NCBI RefSeq assembly: GCF_020860125.1
Contig: NZ_JAJBUX010000123.1
Coordinates: 1-29,895 of the forward strand
Length of the DNA stretch: 29,895 nt
DNA from: Cloacibacillus sp.
GTDB taxonomy: Bacteria > Synergistota > Synergistia > Synergistales > Synergistaceae
Reading direction: 5' to 3'
Below the pieces are notes generated by a model that was not told the DNA's origin, ran no database searches, and saw only the letters and a program-made list of their open reading frames with translations. Positions 23,808 to 29,895 of the stretch are shown here, in pieces. Made by a program: the position numbers and the translations under genes. The first letter of the stretch is position 1; each line of letters starts with the position of its first letter.

Positions 23808-23906
23808 TTATTCTTTTACCCATTCCGACATTTCTTTAAAACGAAGGGCGGCCGCCCATAACGCCGTGGATAGCCCTAATATTATGATAACGGTCAGCGT
23901 GCGCAT
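23808..23906 (-). CDS. Small membrane protein, 32 residues, unrecognised
   Basis: An ATG at 23906 preceded by GGGAG (eight-base spacing) opens a 32-codon frame ending in TAA at 23808. The peptide starts MRTLTVIIILGLSTALWAAA, which is a single hydrophobic helix, followed by a short charged tail (RFKEMSEWVKE). It lies 23 bases before the preferred HdeD-like start at 23784, so co-translation in one operon is likely. It matches no family I recognise; single-pass micro-proteins often tune a neighbouring membrane protein, but that is inference. Confidence 0.6.
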   Translation of the reverse strand: MRTLTVIIILGLSTALWAAALRFKEMSEWVKE

Positions 23907-24133
23907 CTCATTCACTCCCTGTCTTTTCTTTCACACCGCCTCGCTTCCTTTGCACGGACCATATTAGTTGACGGCAGATGTAAAGAGCACAGCAGTATTA
24001 CCGCATTTAGGCTAGGTAGTTTTAATTATTGAGCTTTTTTATTGATAAGAAATGGTTTTATTCTATTATTTTACAAATAGAATAGTTAGTATGTGATGTA
24101 TTATTAATAACAGAGGTAATTTGTTAAAAAATC

Positions 24134-25207
24134 TCAGGCGTATTCTCCCGTGGGGTAAAGTTTCGCGCGCTCCTCGCCGCGCAGGACGCGCAGCGCGCCG
24201 GCGGCGAGCGATTCCAGTTCGTTTTCCCCCGGAAGTACGATGATGTCGCCAAGAAACTTTACCTTCCTGCCGACCAGCTCCATCAGCGCGTCCGAGTGAG
24301 CCATGCCGCCGGTGAGAATGACCGCGTCGATCTCTCCGTCAAGCGCCGCCGCGAGTTCGCCGATCCCCTTCGCGATCTGGTAGACATATGCATCAAGTAT
24401 CAGCCTAGCGCGCGCGTCGTCCTCCGCCATCTTGAAGACCTCGCGGATATCGCGGGTCCCAAGGTAAGAGACGATGCCCCAGCCGGAGAGCAGCTTTCGG
24501 CGCAGCTCATCCCGCGTGTACATCCCGCTGAAGCAGAGCTCGACCACCGCGTCCACTGGCAGCCCGCCGGCGCGCTCCGCTGAGAAGGGGCCGTCCGCCT
24601 TCGCGCCGATTACGTCGACGATCCGCCCCCGGTCATGCGCCCCCATCGTCACCCCTGTGCCGAGGTGGGCGATGACAAAGCGGCATTCCTCATACCGTTT
24701 GCGCAGAGACGCCGCGGCCCTGCACCCCATCGCCTTCTGGTTGAGCGCGTGCACGAGGCTGCCGCGCGCGATCTCGGGAGCGCCGGAAACACGGGCGATA
24801 TCCGAGAGTTCGTCGACCGACACGGGATCGACGATATATGCGGGACAGTTTGAAAGCTTTGAGAAGCGCTCCGCGATGAAGGCGCCGAGGTTTGAGGCAT
24901 GATCGCCGCGCGGAGCCTCCCGCAGATAGTCCTTCATCACCGCGTTCACAAGATATGTACCGGAGGGCATCGGCGCGAGCAGGCCGCCGCGTCCCACCAC
25001 GGCGTCGAAAGAATCTTCTTCGAAACCGGCCTCGGAGAGCGCCCGCGATGTCAGCGCGCATCTCATATCCAGCTGGTCAAGCACGGCGGTGAAGGCCGAC
25101 CTCTTGGCGTCCGTCAGAGCTATATTTTTCTCAAATAATGGACGCTCCTCCTCAAAGACCGCGATCTTCGTCGAAGTGGAGCCGGGATTCACCGCCAGGA
25201 TCTTCAT
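24134..25207 (-). CDS. buk: Butyrate kinase
   Basis: This 357-residue ASKHA-fold kinase begins MKILAVNPGSTSTKIAVFEE, the phosphate-1 motif of acetate/butyrate kinases. HLGTGVTMGAHDRGRIVDV and the ADGPFSAERAGGLP segment are butyrate-kinase-like, and ILTGGMAHS is the adenosine motif. It converts butyryl phosphate plus ADP to butyrate plus ATP, giving substrate-level ATP during fermentation; branched-chain acyl phosphates are also possible substrates in amino-acid fermenters. The frame extends upstream to 25291, but that part overlaps ptb. The chosen ATG lies seven bases after the ptb stop, preceded by GGCGGT. It forms an operon with ptb. Confidence 0.93.
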   Translation of the reverse strand: MKILAVNPGSTSTKIAVFEEERPLFEKNIALTDAKRSAFTAVLDQLDMRCALTSRALSEAGFEEDSFDAVVGRGGLLAPMPSGTYLVNAVMKDYLREAPRGDHASNLGAFIAERFSKLSNCPAYIVDPVSVDELSDIARVSGAPEIARGSLVHALNQKAMGCRAAASLRKRYEECRFVIAHLGTGVTMGAHDRGRIVDVIGAKADGPFSAERAGGLPVDAVVELCFSGMYTRDELRRKLLSGWGIVSYLGTRDIREVFKMAEDDARARLILDAYVYQIAKGIGELAAALDGEIDAVILTGGMAHSDALMELVGRKVKFLGDIIVLPGENELESLAAGALRVLRGEERAKLYPTGEYA

Positions 25208-25214
25208 ACCGCCG

Positions 25215-26126
25215 CTACCGTCCCCCCGAAACGAGGCAGGAGAGCGCGATGCCGTAGAACTTCGTCTCCGGATCGTCTGTACGCGAGACAAGCACGATCG
25301 GCACCATCGCGCCGAGCACCACGCCGGCGAACTTCGCCTTGCAGTAGTGCACGAGCGTTTTACAGTGGACGTTGCCGCACTCCAGATTCGGAGCGAGAGT
25401 AAGATCCACCTTCCCCGCTATGACGCTGTTTATCCCCTTATGCTCCGCGGCCTCCTTTGAAGCCACGACGTCGATCACCATCGGCCCCTCGACGGTGCAG
25501 GTGCAGGGCAGCTCGTCAAACTCTCCCTCGCGCCAGGCGGCGACGAGGGCGGCGGCCTCCACCGTGGATGGGATGTGCGGGTCCACACGTTCGTTGGCCG
25601 CGATGCAGGCGACGTTGACATGTTCGTAGCCCAGAGCGTGGATCGCCCTTAAGGCGTTTCTCAGAATATGCTTCTTCTGGTCCAGCGTCGGCGCCACGAT
25701 AAAGGCCGTGTCGGTGCAGAAGGAGAGATGGTGCTCTCCGGGGATTTCCATCACCGCGAGATGGCTCAAAAGATGTCCCGCGCGCAGCCCCTGTTCACGG
25801 TCCAGCACGGCGCGCATGAAATCCGAGGTGTTGACGAGCCCCTTCATCAGCGCGTCGCCGCTGCCCTCGCGGACGAGGGCAACCGCCTTTTTGGCCGCCT
25901 CCACGGGGTCTCCGGCATGAACGGTCTCCGATTTATCCGCGATGCCGAACTCCTCCACGAGCGGCGCGATGACCCGCTCGTCGCCGGTGAATATGGCATG
26001 CCCCAGCCCCTTGTCGAAGGCCAGCTTCACCGCTTCGATAGTCTCCCTGTCCGCCGCCGCGGCGACCAGGCTGCTTCCGCTGAGACAGCCACAGTTATTT
26101 ATCATTTCATCAAATGTCTTATACAT
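25215..26126 (-). CDS. ptb: Phosphate butyryltransferase
   Basis: This 303-residue protein of the phosphate acetyl/butyryltransferase family contains IAANERVDPHIPSTVEAAAL and GPMVIDVVASKEAAEHKGINSVIAGKVDLTLAPNLECGN, with VVLGAMVPIVLVSRTD near the end. It exchanges CoA for phosphate on butyryl-CoA (or branched acyl-CoA) to feed butyrate kinase. An in-frame ATG at 26162 exists, but GGGAGG seven bases before the ATG at 26126 fixes the start at MYKTFDEM. An inverted repeat at 26157-26172 lies immediately upstream and may be an operator. With buk it forms a complete acyl-CoA to acid plus ATP module. Confidence 0.92.
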   Translation of the reverse strand: MYKTFDEMINNCGCLSGSSLVAAAADRETIEAVKLAFDKGLGHAIFTGDERVIAPLVEEFGIADKSETVHAGDPVEAAKKAVALVREGSGDALMKGLVNTSDFMRAVLDREQGLRAGHLLSHLAVMEIPGEHHLSFCTDTAFIVAPTLDQKKHILRNALRAIHALGYEHVNVACIAANERVDPHIPSTVEAAALVAAWREGEFDELPCTCTVEGPMVIDVVASKEAAEHKGINSVIAGKVDLTLAPNLECGNVHCKTLVHYCKAKFAGVVLGAMVPIVLVSRTDDPETKFYGIALSCLVSGGR

Positions 26127-26156
26127 CGATATTCCTCCCGCCGGTCTAAAGAATTT

Positions 26157-26172
26157 TCTCATAAATATGAGA
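26157..26172. promoter_or_regulatory. 7-2-7 inverted repeat upstream of ptb, candidate operator
   Basis: TCTCATA-AA-TATGAGA, a perfect 7-bp inverted repeat with a 2-bp centre, sits 31-46 bases before the ptb start, where a repressor could block transcription. Confidence 0.4.
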
Positions 26173-26238
26173 CATTATTAAAATACGGGAACGACAAATC
26201 CGCCTAATATTCAGCATACTCAACTAGGTAAATTATAC

Positions 26239-26244
26239 TATAAT
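26239..26244 (+). promoter_or_regulatory. -10 element upstream of the first MATE gene
   Basis: A perfect TATAAT lies 37 bases before the GTG start of the MATE gene. The sequence 16-18 bases upstream does not resemble a -35, so confidence is limited. Confidence 0.4.
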
Positions 26245-26280
26245 GAGGGCGATAGATTTATATATGGGAGAAACTTTTAA

Positions 26281-27639
26281 GTGAAAACAAATAATACCGA
26301 AGCCCTTGGCACTGCCCCGGTTGGGCCGCTGTTGTTAAAGCTCTCCATTCCGGCGATGGCAGGAATGTTTATGCTCTCGCTCTATAATGTCGTCGATGCC
26401 TTTTTTGTCGGGCGCGGCGTTGGCGCGCTGGGCATCGCCTTCGTATTCATCTCCTTCCCCGCGACGCTCGTCATCATGGCGGTGTCGCAGACCTTTGGTG
26501 TGGGCGGCGCCTCCGTGATCGCCCGCGCGCTGGGAGCGGGAAGAAACGACGACGCCTCCGCGGCGCTCGGTACGATAATGTCCTCCGGCCTGCTCTGCGC
26601 GCTCGTAATGACCGCCTTCCTGATGATATTCACCCGCCCGCTGCTGCTGATACTCGGGGCCAATCATGAAATAATCGAATCATCGCTCACCTACGCGGAC
26701 ATCATCTTCATCGGCACCCCCGTTTTCTTCATGATGATGGTCTTCAACAATCTCGTGCGCGGCGAGGGCAACACACGCCTCTCCATGCTGAGCATGGCGA
26801 TCTCCTCCGGCGTAAACATCGCTCTCGACCCGCTCTTCATCTTTGTGTTCAAATGGGGGCTCGCGGGCGCGGCCTGGGCCACCGTCATCGCTCAGGTCTG
26901 CGCGCTCATCTGGCTGCTCTATTACTACCTCGGCGGCAAAAGCGCCGTCGCCGTACGCCTGCACTGCCTGCGCCGGATATCGCTGCCGCTGCTTACGCAG
27001 GTCATCTCCGTCGGCGCCTCGGCATTCGTAAGGCAGGTGGGCATCGCCATCTCCTGGACGGTGCTCAACCGGATATTCGCCGACACCGGCGGCGCGATCG
27101 GCGTCGCCGCCTCCGGACTCGTACAGCGCATGCTCTCGCTCATCATCATGCCGATCCTCGACATGGGACACGGGCTGCTGCCGCTCGTAGGCTACAACTA
27201 CGGCGCGAAAAACTACCGCCGGGTGCTGCGCGGCATGGGGCTGGCAAACGTCGCCTCCACCGCCATCTGCTTCGTCTGCGCCATCTTCCTGCTCATTTTC
27301 CCGCGCGAGCTGCTGGCTCTCTTCTCCCGCGACGAGGCGCTGCTCGCTAGCGGCGTGAAGGGGATCGTATGCGTAGCGGCGGGGCTGTCATTCGCCGGTT
27401 CTCAGACGATGATCTCCACATACTATCAGGGCATCGGCAGCGCCCGGCTCGCCTTCTTCCTCTCGATGCTCCGTCCGCTGCTGCTGCATCCGCCGCTCGC
27501 CCTGATCCTCGCGGAACTCTTCGGCATGAACGGAGCCTGGGCCTCCTTCACCGCCGCCGATATTCTGGCCTTCGCCATCTCAGGAGCCATCTACATAAAA
27601 GGCAGGCGCGGGCTGATACGAAGCGAACTGAAAGCGTGA
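26281..27639 (+). CDS. MATE-family efflux transporter
   Basis: This 452-residue protein has about twelve helices in two MatE repeats (roughly 15-175 and 240-400). Repeat landmarks include SIPAMAGMFMLSLYNVVDAFFVGR, NNLVRGEGNTRLSMLSMAIS and ALDPLFIFVFKWGLAGAAWATVIAQ; the second half has LPLVGYNYGAKNYRRVLRGM. It exports cationic compounds or drugs by Na+ or H+ antiport. The GTG at 26281 is the start, with GGGAG ten bases upstream. It is followed after 59 bases by a second, dissimilar MATE gene. Confidence 0.9.
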   Translation: MKTNNTEALGTAPVGPLLLKLSIPAMAGMFMLSLYNVVDAFFVGRGVGALGIAFVFISFPATLVIMAVSQTFGVGGASVIARALGAGRNDDASAALGTIMSSGLLCALVMTAFLMIFTRPLLLILGANHEIIESSLTYADIIFIGTPVFFMMMVFNNLVRGEGNTRLSMLSMAISSGVNIALDPLFIFVFKWGLAGAAWATVIAQVCALIWLLYYYLGGKSAVAVRLHCLRRISLPLLTQVISVGASAFVRQVGIAISWTVLNRIFADTGGAIGVAASGLVQRMLSLIIMPILDMGHGLLPLVGYNYGAKNYRRVLRGMGLANVASTAICFVCAIFLLIFPRELLALFSRDEALLASGVKGIVCVAAGLSFAGSQTMISTYYQGIGSARLAFFLSMLRPLLLHPPLALILAELFGMNGAWASFTAADILAFAISGAIYIKGRRGLIRSELKA

Positions 27640-27698
27640 CGGTATCGCTGTATGCGAATATATCCCTATCTAACAAATGAAAGGAATCATCACGGACG

Positions 27699-29126
27699 AT
27701 GAGACTCATCAAAAAGGCAAGACGCATCCTGAAACTGCACGGCGCTGTGGATCTCGGCAGCGGCCCCGTGCTCAGCTCACTGATACGCCTTTCGATACCC
27801 TCGATTGCGATGGTCCTCTTCAACACGCTCTTCAACCTCATGGACACCATCTTCATCTCCTGGCTCGGAGAGAGCCACATGGTCGCCATCTCCTACACAT
27901 TTCCCGTACAGATCGGCGTCTTCGCGATATTGGAGGGAGTCGGCAACGGCGTCACCGCTCTGGTAGGGCGGCGGCTAGGCGAGGGCAACATGGAGCTGGC
28001 GCGCAAAACGGCTACGGCGGGGCTGGCCTTCGCCTACGTACTCTGCCTGATCTGGCTTCCCTTCCTATTCCCGGGGCCATCCAACGCTTTCTTCCGAATG
28101 CTCGGCGCGACCGACCCGACGACGCTGCGCCAGGCATGGCTCTATAACATGTGGATACCGCCGATGCTCGTCTTCATCAGCTTCTCCTATGTCGTCAACT
28201 CGATCTTCCGCTGCCAGGGCAACACCATGGTGCCGCTCTACTTCTTCGTCATCGCCAACTGCATCAACTTCGTGCTGGACCCTATCTTTATATTCGCCTT
28301 TGGCTGGGGAATGACGGGAGCGGCGGCGGCCACCTTTACCGGACGGTTCGTGGGAATCTTTTACCTTATAAAAAAGCTGCGCGATTCAAGCGAGATCAAA
28401 CTACCCTTCTTCACGCGCCCCCGCTGGGGTATGCTCCGAATCTGGGGCGGAATCACGGCGATAGGGCTGCCGGTGACGCTGACCACCGGAAGCGTCGCGC
28501 TGGGCATGGGCTCAGTGAACAGGATACTCTCCGCCACCTACGGCAACATCGCCGTCGCCGGATGGATGATCAGTATGCGCATCGAAGACCTCGCCTTCAA
28601 CACCCTGATGGGGATAAACAACGCGCTGGTACCCTTTCTGGCCTTCAATTACGGACGGCGCAGCGTTGAGAGGATGAAGCGCGGAATCAGATCCGCCTTC
28701 ATCATCAGTACCGTCATTACCGTCACCATTGGCCTTCTCATCGCAATCTACCCCTACCCGCTGATAAACCTTTTCCGCCCCTCCGGCAACGTCTCGGAGG
28801 TCGCGATACAGTCGATAAGGCTGACGATCGCGGGATACCCCGCCGTCATATACAGCGTCATCTATAACTCTCTCTTCATCGCCACCGGTTACTCGGCCTA
28901 CGGGCTTGTGATCCAGATATGCCGCAGCATGCTGCTGCGTATCCCCGCGGCCTGGTTCCTGGCGCAGTCCGTCTCTCTGAGCTGGATCTGGCTATTCCAG
29001 CCGATCTCCTTCGTAGGCGCGGCGGCGCTGACCTGGCTCTTCTCGTGGATATTGCTTAAAAAGCTGCGCAGAGACCTGGGCGTATCCCCGCCGGATAAAA
29101 GCGCCTCCGACGGCTGGGAGAGATAA
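27699..29126 (+). CDS. MATE-family efflux transporter (second, divergent paralogue)
   Basis: This 475-residue protein has two MatE repeats. Landmarks are LSIPSIAMVLFNTLFNLMDTIFISWLG, NSIFRCQGNTMVPLYFFVIANCINFVLDPIFIFAFGWGMTGAAAATF and, in the second half, LVPFLAFNYGRRSVERMKRGI. The sequence is clearly different from the MATE protein upstream, so the pair is not a recent duplication; they could form a functional pair or have different substrates. The ATG at 27699 has AAAGGAA twelve bases upstream, a slightly long spacing. It probably shares a transcript with the first MATE gene. Confidence 0.9.
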   Translation: MRLIKKARRILKLHGAVDLGSGPVLSSLIRLSIPSIAMVLFNTLFNLMDTIFISWLGESHMVAISYTFPVQIGVFAILEGVGNGVTALVGRRLGEGNMELARKTATAGLAFAYVLCLIWLPFLFPGPSNAFFRMLGATDPTTLRQAWLYNMWIPPMLVFISFSYVVNSIFRCQGNTMVPLYFFVIANCINFVLDPIFIFAFGWGMTGAAAATFTGRFVGIFYLIKKLRDSSEIKLPFFTRPRWGMLRIWGGITAIGLPVTLTTGSVALGMGSVNRILSATYGNIAVAGWMISMRIEDLAFNTLMGINNALVPFLAFNYGRRSVERMKRGIRSAFIISTVITVTIGLLIAIYPYPLINLFRPSGNVSEVAIQSIRLTIAGYPAVIYSVIYNSLFIATGYSAYGLVIQICRSMLLRIPAAWFLAQSVSLSWIWLFQPISFVGAAALTWLFSWILLKKLRRDLGVSPPDKSASDGWER

Positions 29127-29222
29127 CAACACGCCGGTCCTTCCTGCCGCGCGGGGTCTCCGCTGGCGGCGGGAGCGTAAGATATCACGCTGCGGCGGCA
29201 CCGGCCCGGCGGCAGTAAAACC
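29127..29222. other. GC-rich gap with imperfect inverted repeats after the MATE operon
   Basis: Several overlapping inverted repeats are visible (for example TGCCGC pairing with GCGGCA, and GCGT-aagatatc-ACGC), but none is followed by a U-run. No coding frame was accepted here. The iorA promoter follows immediately. Confidence 0.35.
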
Positions 29223-29251
29223 TTGACATATCCCGGCGTAGGGGCTATAAA
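29223..29251 (+). promoter_or_regulatory. Near-consensus sigma70 promoter of iorA
   Basis: TTGACA (29223-29228), a 17-base spacer and TATAAA (29246-29251). Transcription would start near 29258, leaving a leader of about 170 bases before iorA. Confidence 0.8.
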
Positions 29252-29356
29252 TATCTGCGGAAGGAGAGGGAGAGCCCTCTTCGGTTTTAGGCTGAGCAAA
29301 GTTATGATAATAGATAAGCGAAGACAGGTTTATTGATTGTGTGATTACATTCAAGG

Positions 29357-29386
29357 CTTTGTCGTTTGCGCGGCGAAGTCTTTTTT
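29357..29386 (+). terminator. Intrinsic-terminator-like hairpin in the iorA leader (candidate attenuator)
   Basis: CTTTGTCG (29357-29364) pairs with CGGCGAAG (29371-29378) as an 8-bp RNA stem with two G-U pairs around a 6-base loop. It is followed directly by TCTTTTTT (29379-29386). It lies about 100 bases after the predicted transcription start and 43 bases before the iorA ATG. Confidence 0.6.
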
Positions 29387-29428
29387 ATTGTCCGGTGCCT
29401 TTTAAATATATGTGTGGGGGAAAGATCA

Positions 29429-29895
29429 ATGGCTGTTAAAGTCTGCATGGGAAACGAAGCTATCGCGCTCGGAGCGCTTGCCGCGGGGATAAAGGTCGCG
29501 GCGGGGTATCCGGGAACGCCTTCGACGGAGATAATAGAGACGCTGGTCGCCGTCCATCATCCTGACGTGAAGGTGCAGTGGTCGACGAACGAGAAGGTGG
29601 CCCTGGAGGTGGCGGCGGGCGCGGCTTACGCCGGCGTGCACACGCTCTGCACGATGAAGCAGGTGGGGCTGAACGTCGCCTCCGACCCGCTGATGAGCCT
29701 CGCCTATATCGGGATCAAGGGCGGCATGGTGATCGCCGTCGCCGACGACCCCGGCCCCTGGTCTTCGCAGACGGAGCAGGACACCCGCAATTTCGCGAAG
29801 CACGCCAACCTGCCGGTATTCGACCCCTCGTCGCCTGAAGAGGCCTACGAGATGGTGCAGGCGGCCTATGAGCTCTCCGAAGCCTTCGCGCTGCC
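29429..29895 (+). CDS. iorA: Indolepyruvate:ferredoxin oxidoreductase alpha subunit, N-terminal part
   Basis: The first 155 codons are present and the gene runs off the right edge; full-length IorA has about 600 residues. The start MAVKVCMGNEAIALGALAAG and GYPGTPSTEIIETL are the N-terminal pyrimidine-domain signatures of IorA. KVALEVAAGAAYAG and the TMKQVGLNVASDPL segment, with a conserved Lys-Gln, follow. The enzyme oxidatively decarboxylates aryl pyruvates from Trp, Phe and Tyr to aryl-acetyl-CoA, reducing ferredoxin. The ATG at 29429 follows a GGGGG-AAAGATCA ribosome site. A long structured leader with a terminator-like hairpin separates it from its promoter. It fits an amino-acid-fermenting host, together with ptb-buk. 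Confidence 0.92.
   Translation, partial: MAVKVCMGNEAIALGALAAGIKVAAGYPGTPSTEIIETLVAVHHPDVKVQWSTNEKVALEVAAGAAYAGVHTLCTMKQVGLNVASDPLMSLAYIGIKGGMVIAVADDPGPWSSQTEQDTRNFAKHANLPVFDPSSPEEAYEMVQAAYELSEAFAL

Noticed and set aside
24059..24084. 9-bp AT-rich inverted repeat (TATTCTATT/AATAGAATA) after buk
   Set aside because: Stem is weak and has no U-run on the minus strand; in AT-rich sequence this is not convincing as a terminator.
26853..27350. 165-codon Arg/His-rich plus-strand frame inside the first MATE gene
   Set aside because: Frame shadow with extreme Arg/His/Pro/Ala content; the MATE frame is supported by conserved motifs.
1..29895. Search for CRISPR arrays, tRNA or rRNA genes, integrases and transposases
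   Set aside because: No regularly spaced repeats, cloverleaf-like segments or recombinase motifs were seen on either strand.

Overview
This window looks like the chromosome of an anaerobic, amino-acid-fermenting bacterium. It combines a phosphate butyryltransferase/butyrate kinase pair, an indolepyruvate:ferredoxin oxidoreductase alpha subunit, a Na+-translocating decarboxylase beta subunit, an Asp/Glu racemase-family enzyme and a Wzz-type chain-length protein that implies an outer membrane. Together with a GC-rich backbone this fits Synergistota (Cloacibacillus/Synergistes-like). That assignment is inference from gene content; no rRNA or tRNA gene is present to confirm it.

Region 1 (about 1-16,000, all minus strand, read right to left) is a surface-polysaccharide operon. 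It starts with a Wzz-type protein and PglF. After a 280-bp gap with a good internal promoter come a decayed sugar-1-phosphate transferase, PglE, PglC, PglD, a GT4 glycosyltransferase, a heparinase II/III-family protein, a WecC-type UDP-sugar dehydrogenase, a fused alcohol-dehydrogenase/Gfo-Idh protein, an N-acetyl-sugar amidotransferase, two GT2-like glycosyltransferases and a partial EpsG/Wzy-like polymerase cut by the window edge. Nearly every junction is an ATGA-type overlap or a gap of one to a few bases. PglF, PglE and PglD would make UDP-N,N'-diacetylbacillosamine, PglC would load it on undecaprenyl phosphate, the glycosyltransferases would extend it, and the polymerase with Wzz would set chain length. 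Base composition falls from GC-rich at pglF to strongly AT-rich at the left edge, typical of a horizontally exchanged O-antigen interior.

Region 2 (16,000-20,500) has a lone Na+-pump decarboxylase beta subunit (minus) divergent from a three-gene exporter-type operon, EamA-MFS-EamA (plus). Region 3 (20,500-20,950) is a gene-free gap between converging genes, filled by two different nested-hairpin repeat elements.

Region 4 (20,950-24,000) holds a CcdA/TlpA thiol-redox pair (minus), a racemase-family gene with its own promoter and terminator (plus), an HdeD-like membrane protein and a newly read 32-residue membrane micro-ORF just upstream of it (both minus). Region 5 (24,100-29,895) holds ptb-buk (minus), two tandem but dissimilar MATE transporters (plus), and the start of iorA (plus). 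iorA is preceded by a near-consensus promoter and a leader containing an intrinsic-terminator-like hairpin, which suggests attenuation.
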